Assembly (NCBI RefSeq): GCF_030408415.1
Contig: NZ_CP046976.1
Location: forward strand, 2,202,808-2,266,807
DNA: 64,000 nt
Direction of reading: 5' to 3'
DNA from: Corynebacterium appendicis CIP 107643
GTDB taxonomy: Bacteria > Actinomycetota > Actinomycetes > Mycobacteriales > Mycobacteriaceae
The notes below the pieces were generated by a model. It did not search any database. It had not been told where the DNA came from and saw only the letters and a program-made list of their open reading frames with translations. Shown piece after piece: positions 46,591-57,926 of the stretch. Position 1 is the stretch's first letter; every line of letters starts with the position of its first letter. The translations under genes and the position numbers were made by a program.

Positions 46591-47115
46591 TCAACCCTCC
46601 ACCCACTCGGCGATCGGGTCGAGGCGGCTGAGATCGACACGGTCGACATCTGTGTCGTAGGTCTCCACCATCATCTCTTCGTTCTCGGACCGTTCGTCCT
46701 TGGCCTTCATCTTCTCGACGCGGGTCTCCATGATGTCGTGGTGGTCGGGGGCGAGTTCGGAGTAGTTCAGGCGGCCGGGGAGGTACACGCGTTTCACGTG
46801 GTCGGCCATGTCGCCGAGCAGGACAGCGGCAGGATCGGTCTCTTCGAGGACGTGGTCGAGGGCGATCCCGACCGGTGCGAGGCAGACTTTTCGCTTTTCG
46901 ACGACCTCCGGCCCCAGCTCATTCAGGAACTTCGCTCCGCGGATGAACGAGCCGTGAATGGGGGAAAGGACGATGATGGGGTCGACGGAGGTAGCGTCGA
47001 CAAGAGATGCGCTGTCCTTAGTGATCTCCTGGGCCTGGACGCCGAGACGCTCGGCGAGAGCGTCCGCGTATTGCTTGGTCGAGCCGTACAGGGTGGCGTA
47101 GAAGATGTCAGTCAT
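46591..47115 (-). CDS. flavodoxin-like protein, copy B
   Basis: A 174-residue flavodoxin-fold protein starting MTDIFYATLYGSTKQYADALAERLG, where the STKQYA loop is the FMN phosphate-binding site. VLSPIHGSFIRGAKFL and KRKVCLAPVGIALDHV follow, and the pattern resembles HemG/MenG-like flavodoxins. About 20 acidic residues at the C-terminus match the tail of its tandem paralogue (VDRVDLS...PIAEWV). TAGCGT lies 6 bases upstream of the ATG (leaderless pattern). The redox partner is unknown. Confidence 0.75.
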   Translation of the reverse strand: MTDIFYATLYGSTKQYADALAERLGVQAQEITKDSASLVDATSVDPIIVLSPIHGSFIRGAKFLNELGPEVVEKRKVCLAPVGIALDHVLEETDPAAVLLGDMADHVKRVYLPGRLNYSELAPDHHDIMETRVEKMKAKDERSENEEMMVETYDTDVDRVDLSRLDPIAEWVEG

Positions 47116-47147
47116 GCTTCCACGCTAGCTGCGGTTCAGGGGTCGTT

Positions 47148-47678
47148 CTATGTGTTATTGCCCACCCATGCGGCGACGGGCTCGAGTTTGCTGAGGTCGA
47201 CGCGGTCGACATCTTTGCGGTAGGTCTCGATCATCATCCGCTCGTTCTCGCCGCCGCTGCGCATCATTTTCATCGCGGTCACGACGCCCTTCATGATGTT
47301 GCGGTGCTTGCGGTTCAGCTCGGAGTAGAAGAGGCGGCCGGACAGGTAGAAGCGGTGGATAAAGGAGGCGCGGTCGCCAAGGAGCCGTCCGGTCGGGTCC
47401 TGATCGTACGCAACGTGCTCGAGGGTCATCCCGACGGTGGCGAGAACAATGGGGCGGCGCCGCACGACATCCTCCGGCAGCTCCGTGATCAGCTTCACGC
47501 CGGGGTGGGTCGGGCCGTGAATGGGGGCGACGATGTCGACAGGGTCGGCAGTGGAGGCGTCGATAAGCGATGCGCTGCTGTCGCTGATCTCCTGCGGAAC
47601 TACGCCGAAGTGTGCGGCGAGCGCGTCGGCGTACTGCTTGGTGGAGCCGTAGAAGCTGGCGTAGAAGACGGAGACCAT
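47148..47678 (-). CDS. flavodoxin-like protein, copy A
   Basis: A 176-residue paralogue of the next gene: MVSVFYASFYGSTKQYADALAAHFG, VAPIHGPTHPGVKLITEL and RRPIVLATVGMTLEHVAY correspond block by block. The C-terminus again ends VDRVDLSKLEPVAAWV. The 32-base spacing and shared length indicate a tandem duplication. ATG at 47678 has TAAAAT 6 bases upstream; a GTG at 47681 is also possible. Its function is unknown beyond a likely FMN-dependent redox role. Confidence 0.75.
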   Translation of the reverse strand: MVSVFYASFYGSTKQYADALAAHFGVVPQEISDSSASLIDASTADPVDIVAPIHGPTHPGVKLITELPEDVVRRRPIVLATVGMTLEHVAYDQDPTGRLLGDRASFIHRFYLSGRLFYSELNRKHRNIMKGVVTAMKMMRSGGENERMMIETYRKDVDRVDLSKLEPVAAWVGNNT

Positions 47679-47698
47679 CACTCGATTTTAGGCCGAAA

Positions 47699-49144
47699 CT
47701 AGAACGAAGAGGAGCTACCCGCGGCGGAGAAGCCGGACGAGGCGACACCTGCAGATGTTCCGCCGCTATCGGTATGCGCCTGGTGGGTCTCCACATTGCT
47801 CGTGTGCCAGTCGTTCATGACGACGAACGGAACGTAACCGTAGTAGTTGTAGCCGCTGTCGTAGATGGCGGGCTGGCGCAGCGGCTCGTATTCCTTGACG
47901 TCGGAGAACTCGCGCATCTTCACTTGGTCGAGAAGCAGGCGGTAGTCGCCGAGAATGCGAACGAAGTCGTCGACGAAGGTGGGGGAGCTGGGATTCGCGT
48001 CCAGCTGGTCGATGCGGTGGCCGAGCTGCTCGAGGTCGGATTTCAGCTGGGAGTCTTTCACCTTGTGCTTGGCGACGATCACGTCTTCGCGAATATCGGT
48101 GAGCGCTGCCCGGCGGCTGGGGGCATCACCCTGCTCGATCTCGAAGAGCCTGTTGATGTTGTCCTCCGCGTTGGAGACGTGCTCGACGGATTCAGTTGCT
48201 GTGCGAAGCTTCTTGTGGTTGCGCAAGGCCGCCTTGTCGTCGTTGATGTCGATATCACCAATGCCGCCGGCGCCGCTGACGGTGTCGTGGTAGCCGAAGA
48301 AGGTGTCGCGCACCTCAGCCCACTGCTTGCGCAGCTCCGCGTCGGCGAAGGCGGACGAGACGGAGTTGGCACGGATGTCGATCTCGTCGAGACGGCCGGC
48401 AAGAGTCGAGTATTCCGTGGTGATCGCCTCATAGTCCTCCCGCGCCTGCGCGATCTTCTTCCGGCGGCTGTTGGTGATGCCGAAACCGGTGAGTGCGCCA
48501 GCGGTGCCCAGTCCTAGACCGGCACCGCCAAGGCCGAGCATTGCGCCGACACGGTCATCTTCGGCGCTGTCCACCGAATAGTTGGCGGCGGCTTCGGAAT
48601 CCATCGCGGTCCGGGCGGCTGCAAATAGTCCGGCGGGAATATTGCCGTCGCGCACCCCTGTCTTCATGGCGTCCAGGACCTCGGAGTCGCGCTGTCCGTG
48701 GTCGACCTTCAGCTCCGCGGCCACATCGTCGCCGTAGTATGCGAAGGCCTGGCGTGGATCCAAGCCCACACCGATGATCACGGTGCCGTCAGCAAAACGG
48801 TCGTCGTCGTTATCCGCGTTGCCGATCAACGCCGGATGGGTATCGCGTAGGTACTCCTCGACAGTGTCGAGAACATTCTCGTGGTTGGTCGCGAAGACCA
48901 TGTAGTGGATTTCCGTGACGACCGCTGGGATGTCGAGGCGTACGGTGTTGTCGGAAAGGCGCTCTATATCATCGTGAGAGAGCACATCGTCCGGATTGTC
49001 GATAGTCACCTGATGTGTTGGTCCCTTTTTGACGGCCACCTCACTGGCCTCTGGGACATCCGTGCTGACGTACCCCGCAGTCGCCCCACCGGCCGCCAAT
49101 GCCGCTGCAATGCCGATAGTCGCCAAGACCTGCTTACCGTTCAT
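47699..49144 (-). CDS. TPM-domain membrane-anchored protein (DUF5129-like)
   Basis: A 481-residue protein. MNGKQVLATIGIAAALAAGG is an N-terminal membrane anchor. Residues about 45-175 form a TPM domain (VTIDNPDDVLSHDDIERL, AVVTEIHYMVFATNHENV, DDRFADGTVIIGVGLDPRQAFAYYGDDV). A glycine-rich membrane segment follows (MLGLGGAGLGLGTAGALTGF). Then comes a long coiled-coil domain (about 215-420) and a serine-glycine-rich tail ending GSSSSF. TPM proteins act in envelope processes such as photosystem or membrane-protein quality control. The role here is unknown. TATCAT is 6 bases upstream of the ATG (leaderless pattern). Confidence 0.75.
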   Translation of the reverse strand: MNGKQVLATIGIAAALAAGGATAGYVSTDVPEASEVAVKKGPTHQVTIDNPDDVLSHDDIERLSDNTVRLDIPAVVTEIHYMVFATNHENVLDTVEEYLRDTHPALIGNADNDDDRFADGTVIIGVGLDPRQAFAYYGDDVAAELKVDHGQRDSEVLDAMKTGVRDGNIPAGLFAAARTAMDSEAAANYSVDSAEDDRVGAMLGLGGAGLGLGTAGALTGFGITNSRRKKIAQAREDYEAITTEYSTLAGRLDEIDIRANSVSSAFADAELRKQWAEVRDTFFGYHDTVSGAGGIGDIDINDDKAALRNHKKLRTATESVEHVSNAEDNINRLFEIEQGDAPSRRAALTDIREDVIVAKHKVKDSQLKSDLEQLGHRIDQLDANPSSPTFVDDFVRILGDYRLLLDQVKMREFSDVKEYEPLRQPAIYDSGYNYYGYVPFVVMNDWHTSNVETHQAHTDSGGTSAGVASSGFSAAGSSSSF

Positions 49145-49200
49145 GGGCACATGATAACGCCGTCGGAAGCGCTTATAGAGACAGGAGAATAGCAAAATGA

Positions 49201-49234
49201 TAGTGCCCATGTTTCACGTGAAACATGGGCACTA
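49201..49234. promoter_or_regulatory. parS centromere site 3 in a 34-bp perfect palindrome
   Basis: The parS core TGTTTCACGTGAAACA is at 49210-49225. It is extended to a perfect 34-bp palindrome by TAGTGCCCA on the left and its complement on the right. On the minus strand, 19 bases past the symporter stop, it would fold into a long hairpin followed by TCATTTTG, so it may double as the transcription terminator of the symporter gene. Confidence 0.9.
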
Positions 49235-49252
49235 AGCGCGGGGAGAAATTGA

Positions 49253-50479
49253 CTACGCGACGGTGGCGTCGTCACGCTCCTTGCTCTCGTCGTTCTTCTG
49301 GCCTTCGATCTTGCCTGACGCGAAGCGGTTGAGCACGAGCGCGATTGCGCCGTCGCCCGTGACATTGGCCGCGGTGCCGAAGGAGTCGACGACGATGTAG
49401 GCCGCGATCATGAGAGCGACCATCTCGTCGTTGAAGCCGAGCATGGAGGCGAGCAGGCCGGTCGCCGCCATGATCGCGCCACCAGGGACACCCGGAGCGG
49501 CGATCATCATGATGCCCAGTAGAAGAATGAAGCCGAGAGAGGGGCCCGGCGACACATCGAGTCCGCCCATGTAGATGACGGCGAAGGCGTACAGGCCGAT
49601 CTTCATCATGGAGCCGGACAGGTGAATCGTCGCGCAGAGCGGAACGACGAAGCCCGCGACATTCTCGTCGACCTTGTTGTTCAGCGTAGAACGCAACGTC
49701 ACCGGAATGGATGCGGCGGACGAAGACGTGCCCAATGCGGTGAAGTAAGCGGGAAGCATATTGCGCAGGGCTGTGAGCGGGTTGACTCCCGCGACGGCTC
49801 CGGCGATCAGGTACTGGATGACCAGCAGCACGATCGTCATGATCACGGAAAGCAGAAGCACCTTGCCGAATGCCGCCATGGTGGCGCCCATGTTCTCGTT
49901 CATGCCGAGGTTGAGGAAGATACCGAAAATGAACAGCGGCAGGAGGGGAATCACGAAGGAGGTGACCACCTTCATGATGGCACCTTCAAGGTCAGTGGCG
50001 ACCTTGTACATGGTCTCGGACTTCACCGCGGTCATGGCCAGGCCGAGGCAGAAAGCGAGCACGAGCGCCGTCATCACCTCGAACGGGGCAGGGATCTCCA
50101 CCTCGAAGAAGGGGGAAAGGCCGCCAGCATCAACGTCCTCGACATCAGTGACGAGAGCCTGGTCGCCGAGCAGCCACGGATACAGAGCCGTGGAGAGAGC
50201 CCAGGCGATGAGACCGGAGATGACGGTCGAGCCGTAGGCGATGCCCGCGGTGATGCCCAGCCACTTGCCCGCGCCGCGGCCGAGGCCGGCGATCGCGGGA
50301 GTGATCAGCGCGAAGATAAGGACCGGGACAAAGAAGCCCAGGAAATTAGAGAAGAGCCCGTTGAACGTGATGAAAATGCGGGCGAGCCACTCTGGGAAGA
50401 AGAAGCTGCAGCAGATGCCGAGCACGATGGCCACGACGATCCAGAACAACAGCGACCTCGTGATCGTCTTGGTGTTCAT
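49253..50479 (-). CDS. dicarboxylate/amino acid:cation symporter (DAACS family)
   Basis: A 408-residue membrane transporter with about eight helices and the two re-entrant loops of glutamate-transporter-fold proteins. The serine-rich tip is ALGTSSSAASIPVTL. GSMMKIGLYAFAVIYMGG stands where NMDGT helix 7 usually lies, and SFGTAANVTGDGAIALVLNRF carries the helix-8 aspartate. The atypical NMDGT position leaves the substrate open (glutamate, C4-dicarboxylate, or serine/threonine). An inverted repeat upstream (50539-50562) may control it. The C-terminal tail is charged. Confidence 0.82.
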   Translation of the reverse strand: MNTKTITRSLLFWIVVAIVLGICCSFFFPEWLARIFITFNGLFSNFLGFFVPVLIFALITPAIAGLGRGAGKWLGITAGIAYGSTVISGLIAWALSTALYPWLLGDQALVTDVEDVDAGGLSPFFEVEIPAPFEVMTALVLAFCLGLAMTAVKSETMYKVATDLEGAIMKVVTSFVIPLLPLFIFGIFLNLGMNENMGATMAAFGKVLLLSVIMTIVLLVIQYLIAGAVAGVNPLTALRNMLPAYFTALGTSSSAASIPVTLRSTLNNKVDENVAGFVVPLCATIHLSGSMMKIGLYAFAVIYMGGLDVSPGPSLGFILLLGIMMIAAPGVPGGAIMAATGLLASMLGFNDEMVALMIAAYIVVDSFGTAANVTGDGAIALVLNRFASGKIEGQKNDESKERDDATVA

Positions 50480-50538
50480 GTTTTACCCCTTGCTCGGAGT
50501 GCCTGATTCTGTCGGTCAAGCGCTTGTTACGGGAAATG

Positions 50539-50562
50539 AATAAGGTGGCACTGCACCTTATT
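50539..50562. promoter_or_regulatory. inverted repeat upstream of the symporter gene
   Basis: AATAAGGTG (50539-50547) and CACCTTATT (50554-50562) are exact complements around GCACTG. It lies 60-83 bases upstream of the symporter ATG, in an AT-rich stretch that could hold its promoter. It is a candidate operator for an unknown regulator. Confidence 0.5.
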
Positions 50563-50663
50563 AATTACTATTCTTCCCGACACCCCCTGCCAGATGGAAA
50601 CCGCGTTTCCCCAGGACCCCCAATTACGTGCTGTAGACCACACGGAAAGTAGACTCGAGAATT

Positions 50664-51095
50664 ATGACTGGCGTGGTTATCGGTGTTGTCTTCATTGTCT
50701 TTGCGCTCGCGCTCTTGATCCCGGGATTGCTCGCTGCCCTTGGACGTTTGCCCGGCAACAACGTGGTAGGGCTGCACGTCCCGGAGGTGCGCAAGGACGA
50801 AGAGATCTGGGTCCAGGCTCACAAGGTCGCCGGGCCGTATTTAATTCTTGGCGGGCTGGCTCTCGCCTTCGGTTCCGCATTTGCATTCATCGCTGACGGC
50901 TGGCTGTGGATGGGCCCCGTGGTCCTCGGTGCCGTCGCGGTCGCTGCCGTCGCGGCGGCGGGTAACCAGGGTGCACGCGCGGCGCGACTCTTCGCGGAGG
51001 CGAAGGAGAACGAGGCTGACGCTGACGCCGCACCAGCCCCGCAGGTCGATCTCGGGGCGCTCCGAAACGCAGCCCGGCGGGCAGACGACAGGTAG
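50664..51095 (+). CDS. SdpI-family small membrane protein
   Basis: A 143-residue protein with three hydrophobic helices (about 1-25, 55-75, 80-98). RLPGNNVVGLHVPEVRKDEEIWVQAHKVAGPYLILGG matches the SdpI/YhfL-like family core (GxRxPxtxxdexxWxxah). The C-terminus is polar and alanine-rich. It lies 27 bases ahead of trpE on the same strand, so it probably leads the tryptophan transcript. TAGACT is 8 bases upstream of the ATG (leaderless pattern). An inverted repeat GGAAAC-cgc-GTTTCC sits at 50596-50610. Confidence 0.75.
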   Translation: MTGVVIGVVFIVFALALLIPGLLAALGRLPGNNVVGLHVPEVRKDEEIWVQAHKVAGPYLILGGLALAFGSAFAFIADGWLWMGPVVLGAVAVAAVAAAGNQGARAARLFAEAKENEADADAAPAPQVDLGALRNAARRADDR

Positions 51096-53309
<2,214 letters not shown>

Positions 53310-53317
<8 letters not shown>

Positions 53318-54338
53318 CCCGTCCGCACTTGACACCCTACGGGTCTTCCTCGACAACAAGCAGCCGACTCTCGAGGAGGCGACCGAAGCATTCGTTCCCC
53401 TCACCGTGGGCGATTACGACGACGTCCATATCGCGGCATTGCTTGCCACAGTGCGCACACGTGGCGAGACCTTCGCCGATATCGCTGGCGCCGCGAAAGC
53501 CTTCTTGGCCGCCGGACGGCCATTTCCGATCACCGGCGAGGGTCTCATGGACACCGCGGGCACCGGCGGTGACGGCAAAAACACGATCAACATCACCACC
53601 GCTGCCTCCCTTGTCGCCGCCGCCGGGGGAGTGAAGATGATCAAATGCGGCAACCGTTCCGTGTCCTCCAAGTCCGGCTCCGCTGATGTGCTCGAGGCAC
53701 TCAATATCCCCCTCGACCTCGACCCCGACCGTGCGGTGCGACAGTTCGAGGCGTCTAATTTCACTTTTCTCTTCGCTCCGGCTTACAACCCCGCCATCGC
53801 GCATGTCCAGCCGGTCCGCAAGTCCTTGGGCGTACCCACATTGTTCAATACCCTCGGCCCGCTGCTCTCCCCGGGCCGCCCGGAGTACCAGATCATGGGC
53901 ATTGCCAATCCGGCCCTCGGACAGACCATCGCCGAGACGATGCGCGAACTCGGCCGCGGTCGCGCCATGATCGTGCACGGTGCCGGGACCGACGAGATCG
54001 CCGTCCACGGTGAGACCCTCGTCTGGGAGCTCGACCGCGCGGGCGATATCTCCCGCTACACCATCACGCCAGAAGACATGGGTCTTCCCACCTATTCTCT
54101 TGGGGAACTCGAAGGCGGCGACGGAAAGGAGAACGCCGCGGCGATCCGCGCCATTTTTGACGGCACCGCTCCCGATGCCCACCGCGATGCCGTCGCCGCT
54201 ACTGCTGGCGCTATTTTCTACCTCTACGGCACCGATCCGACGATCGCCGCCGGAGTTGACCGCGCGCAGAAACTGCTTTCCGACGGCACCGTCGCCCAAT
54301 GGCTCTCGACCCACGAGGGGGCCGATTACAGTGGCTAA
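53310..54338 (+). CDS. trpD: anthranilate phosphoribosyltransferase
   Basis: A 342-residue enzyme that joins anthranilate and PRPP. It has GTGGDGKNTINITTAASLVA, the PRPP loop KCGNRSVSSKSGSADVLEAL, LFAPAYNPAI, FNTLGPLLSPGRP and MIVHGAGTDEIAVHG. The start ATG at 53310 follows GAAAGGTG and overlaps the end of trpG. The stop overlaps the GTG start of trpCF. Confidence 0.97.
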
Positions 54339-55800
54339 TTCTCAGCCCTCTGACCAGCATGTATTGTCTACGGACAATTCTAACGGCTTGGCCACGGTCC
54401 TCGATAACATTGTCCACGCCCGAAAGCGTCACATTGACGGTATTAAGTCCCGGATCGCGCATGTCGACCCGGCGAGCCTTCCGCGGTCCGAGCGGTCCCT
54501 CTATGATTCGCTCGCCCGTCCCGGTACACGATTCATTATGGAGTGCAAATCTTCCTCGCCGTCGCTCGGTATGATTCGAGAGCATTACGAGCCGGGGGAG
54601 ATCGCTTCCATCTACTCTCGATATGCCGCTGGCATTTCCGTTCTGTGCGAACCGGAGCGCTTCGGGGGAGACTACGACCATCTCGCCACCGTCTCCGCGA
54701 CGACGCATCTTCCCGTGCTTTGCAAAGACTTCATCATCGATCCGGTGCAAATTCACGCCGCGCGATATTTCGGTGCCGATGCGATCCTGCTCATGCTCAG
54801 TGTTCTCGACGACGAGGAGTACGCCTCACTTTCCGCCGAGGCCGAGCGCCTGGGCCTCGATGTCCTCACCGAGGTCATTGACGAAGAGGAAGCCGCTAGG
54901 GCAACGAAGCTCGGCGCGAAGATCTTCGGCATCAACCACCGTAACCTGCATGACCTGAGCATCGATCTCGAGCGTTCCGGCCGCCTCGCGCCGCTCGCCC
55001 CGAAAGGCGCCCTCACCGTCGCCGAGTCGGGAATCCGCGATGTGCAGACAGTCCGCGAACTCGGCTGCCACTCCGACGGATTCCTCGTCGGATCGCACCT
55101 CACCGGGCACCCGGATATCGATTGGGCTGCGCGAATGCTGGTTTATGGCCCCAATAAAGTCTGCGGACTGACCTCCCGCACTGCTGCACAGGCCGCCCGT
55201 GCCGTCGGCGCAGTCTACGGCGGGCTCATCTTCGAAGAACCCAGCCCGCGCAATGTTTCACGTGAAACAGCGAAAGACATTATCGTCAACGAGCCCGGCC
55301 TCCGCTATGTCGCGGTCAGCCGCCGCACCGAGGGGTGGGACGAACTCGTCCTTCCGGGGATCCACGCAGTGCAAATCCACGCTCCGTACCAAGGTTCTCT
55401 CGACGCAGAGCGCGAACTCATCTCGAAGGTCCGAGCAACCGTCCGAGCCCTCGATCCGGAAATTGAGGTCTGGCGGGCCGTCTCCATGTCAGACCCCGAC
55501 GGGCCGGCAGTGGCTCGGGGACTGGCAGGAGACGTCGATAAGCTAGTGCTCGACGCGAAAGACGGCGGGTCGGGGACCGGCTTCGACTGGTCCACGATTC
55601 CCGATGCTGTCCGCCCCCATGCGCTTCTTGCCGGGGGGCTGGGCCCAGATAATGTGGAGGATGCGCTGCAGGTTGGATGCCTAGGTGTGGACCTCAATTC
55701 CGGCGTCGAATACCCGGCCGAGGCAGGCCGATGGTCCGGCACCAAAGACTCCGGTGCGTTACGCACCACCTTCGACCGGATCAGAAATTTCCATTACTGA
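54331..55800 (+). CDS. trpCF: bifunctional indole-3-glycerol-phosphate synthase/phosphoribosylanthranilate isomerase
   Basis: A 489-residue fusion of two barrel enzymes. The TrpC part (to about 290) has FIMECKSSSPSLGMI, VLCKDFIIDPVQI, DAILLMLSVL, GINHRNLHDLSIDLERS, VAESGI and GFLVGSHLTGHPD. The TrpF part (from about 295) begins VYGPNKVCGLTSRTAAQAA and has LVLDAKDGGSGTGFDW and LLAGGLGPDNVEDAL. It starts at GTG, overlapping trpD. A parS palindrome sits in the TrpF portion. The C-F fusion is usual in corynebacteria. Confidence 0.96.
   Translation: MANSQPSDQHVLSTDNSNGLATVLDNIVHARKRHIDGIKSRIAHVDPASLPRSERSLYDSLARPGTRFIMECKSSSPSLGMIREHYEPGEIASIYSRYAAGISVLCEPERFGGDYDHLATVSATTHLPVLCKDFIIDPVQIHAARYFGADAILLMLSVLDDEEYASLSAEAERLGLDVLTEVIDEEEAARATKLGAKIFGINHRNLHDLSIDLERSGRLAPLAPKGALTVAESGIRDVQTVRELGCHSDGFLVGSHLTGHPDIDWAARMLVYGPNKVCGLTSRTAAQAARAVGAVYGGLIFEEPSPRNVSRETAKDIIVNEPGLRYVAVSRRTEGWDELVLPGIHAVQIHAPYQGSLDAERELISKVRATVRALDPEIEVWRAVSMSDPDGPAVARGLAGDVDKLVLDAKDGGSGTGFDWSTIPDAVRPHALLAGGLGPDNVEDALQVGCLGVDLNSGVEYPAEAGRWSGTKDSGALRTTFDRIRNFHY
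55254..55269. promoter_or_regulatory. parS centromere site 4 (inside trpCF)
   Basis: TGTTTCACGTGAAACA, a perfect parS palindrome in the TrpF part of trpCF, where it encodes NVSRET in a surface-like, poorly constrained segment. Confidence 0.93.
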
Positions 55801-55827
55801 ACAACGCTCAATATTCAAGGACTCTTC

Positions 55828-57084
55828 ATGACTGACTCCACAGACTCGCGCAACGGCGGACGCACAATCCTGCCGGCATACTTCGGTGAATTTGGCGGAC
55901 AGTTCGTCGCTGAATCGCTTCTGCCGGCCCTCGACCAGCTTGAGCAGGCTTTCGTCGACGCGTGGAACGACGAGCAGTTCATGACCGAATACCGCGGTCT
56001 GCTCCGCGACTACCTTGGCCGCCCGACGCCACTGACTGAGGCGAGAAACCTCACCAAGGGCAACGATTACGCGCGGATCTTTCTCAAACGGGAAGATCTT
56101 GTTCACGGCGGCGCTCACAAGACCAACCAGGTGATCGGCCAAGCCTTGCTGGCTACGAAGATGGGGAAGAAGCGCATCATCGCAGAGACTGGCGCCGGCC
56201 AGCACGGCACTGCGACCGCCCTCGCGTGCGCACTCATGGATCTCGATTGCGTGATCTACATGGGCGCCAAGGACATGGAGCGCCAAGCACCGAATGTCTA
56301 CCGCATGCGCCTCATGGGGGCGGAAGTCATCGGCGTTGACTCGGGATCCGGCACGCTCAAGGACGCCGTCAACGAGGCGCTGCGCGATTGGACCGCGACC
56401 TTCCACGAGTCTCATTACCTGCTCGGCACTGCCGCCGGCCCGCACCCGTTCCCGACGCTGGTGCGCGAGTTCCACAAGGTCATTTCAGAAGAGGCAAAGG
56501 CCCAGCTCGAGGAACGGACGGGTGCGCTTCCCGACGTCGTCGTCGCCTGCGTCGGCGGCGGCTCCAACGCCATCGGCATGTTCGCGGACTTCATCGACGA
56601 CGAATCCGTGGAACTCGTCGGTACCGAACCGGGCGGCGAGGGCATGGACAGCGGCATGCACGGTGCCGCCATCGCCGCAGGTACCGTTGGCATTCTGCAC
56701 GGCACGAAGTCCTACCTGATGCGCAACACAGACGGCCAGATCGAGGAATCCTACTCCATCTCCGCCGGCCTCGACTACCCGGCCGTCGGCCCGCAGCACG
56801 CGCACCTCGCCAAGTCCGGCCGCGCCACGTACGTCCCCGTCACCGACGGAGACGCTCTCCGCGCATTCCAGCTCTTGTCGCGCCACGAAGGCATCATTCC
56901 CGCCCTCGAATCCTCCCACGCCCTTGCGTACGCCCTGCGCCGCGCCGAGGAGGCCAAGGAGACACAGTCGCCGACCACCATTCTCGTCTCCCTGTCCGGG
57001 CGCGGCGACAAGGACATCGCCCACGTCCAGCAGACCCTCGAAGAGCACCCGGAGTACGTCCTGAATATCTCGGAGGAGAAATAA
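55828..57084 (+). CDS. trpB: tryptophan synthase beta subunit
   Basis: A 418-residue PLP enzyme that joins indole and serine. It has the PLP lysine in [30 protein letters not shown], the phosphate-binding loop [27 protein letters not shown] and LSGRGDKD. The glutamate of ETGAGQH is kept. It lies 27 bases after trpCF and overlaps trpA (TAATG). Confidence 0.98.
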   Translation: MTDSTDSRNGGRTILPAYFGEFGGQFVAESLLPALDQLEQAFVDAWNDEQFMTEYRGLLRDYLGRPTPLTEARNLTKGNDYARIFLKREDLVHGGAHKTNQVIGQALLATKMGKKRIIAETGAGQHGTATALACALMDLDCVIYMGAKDMERQAPNVYRMRLMGAEVIGVDSGSGTLKDAVNEALRDWTATFHESHYLLGTAAGPHPFPTLVREFHKVISEEAKAQLEERTGALPDVVVACVGGGSNAIGMFADFIDDESVELVGTEPGGEGMDSGMHGAAIAAGTVGILHGTKSYLMRNTDGQIEESYSISAGLDYPAVGPQHAHLAKSGRATYVPVTDGDALRAFQLLSRHEGIIPALESSHALAYALRRAEEAKETQSPTTILVSLSGRGDKDIAHVQQTLEEHPEYVLNISEEK

Positions 57085-57926
57085 TGTCCCGCTTTGACAC
57101 CCTTTTCGCGGACCTCGACACCAAGAACGAAGGTGCATTCGTGCCTTTCGTCATGCTCGGAGACCCCTCCGCCGAAGATGCCGTCGACATCATCAGCACA
57201 CTTATCGACGCCGGCGCCGACGCCCTCGAGCTAGGCATTCCCTTCTCCGATCCCGCAGCAGACGGCCCGACCATCCAGAAATCGCATTTGCGTGCGCTGG
57301 ACGGGGGCGCGACCGTCGATAAGTGCTTGGACCAGATAAGCGAGATCCGCCGCCGCTACCCTGAGGTGCCGATCGGCATGCTGGTATATGCGAATGTCCC
57401 GTACGTCCGAGGACTGGAACAATTCTACGCTGACCTGCACACATCTGGCGCAGATGCCGTCCTGATTCCCGACGTGCCCGTTCGGGAAGGTGCCCCCTTC
57501 ATCGAGGCCGCGACCGCCGCCGGCATCGACCCCGTCTACATCGCCCCCGCGCAGGCCCGCCCCGAGGTTCTCGAAGGTGTCGCCGCGAACTCCCGCGGCT
57601 ACATCTACGCCGTCTCCCGCGACGGAGTCACCGGTGCCGAGCGCGAATCCCAGACGAAGGGGCTTGCCGACGTCGTCTCTAACATCTCCACCTACGGCGG
57701 CGCCCCGGTACTCCTCGGTTTCGGTATCTCCACCCCGCAGCACGTTGCCGACGCTGTCGCCGCTGGGGCCGCCGGTGCGATCACCGGCTCCGCCATCGCG
57801 AAGATCATCGACGCCCACGTCGAGTACTCTCACCCGAACCCGGGCACCATCCGCGATAAGGACGCCCTGACAGCGGAGCTTCGCGAGTACGTCGCCACCA
57901 TGAAGCAGGCTACGATCAAGCCATGA
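57084..57926 (+). CDS. trpA: tryptophan synthase alpha subunit
   Basis: A 280-residue barrel enzyme that splits indole-3-glycerol phosphate and passes indole to TrpB. It has the catalytic glutamate in ALELGIPFSDPAADGPTIQ, the aspartate in VLIPDVPVRE, YIYAVSRDGVTGA and LLGFGISTPQHV. It carries two copies of the dispersed 10-mer about 115 bases apart. It shares ATGA with the following Rieske protein gene. Confidence 0.97.
   Translation: MSRFDTLFADLDTKNEGAFVPFVMLGDPSAEDAVDIISTLIDAGADALELGIPFSDPAADGPTIQKSHLRALDGGATVDKCLDQISEIRRRYPEVPIGMLVYANVPYVRGLEQFYADLHTSGADAVLIPDVPVREGAPFIEAATAAGIDPVYIAPAQARPEVLEGVAANSRGYIYAVSRDGVTGAERESQTKGLADVVSNISTYGGAPVLLGFGISTPQHVADAVAAGAAGAITGSAIAKIIDAHVEYSHPNPGTIRDKDALTAELREYVATMKQATIKP

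Noticed and set aside
46792..46804. GTTTCACGTG half parS in the flavodoxin-like gene
   Set aside because: Only one half-site matches; the other half reads GTCGG.
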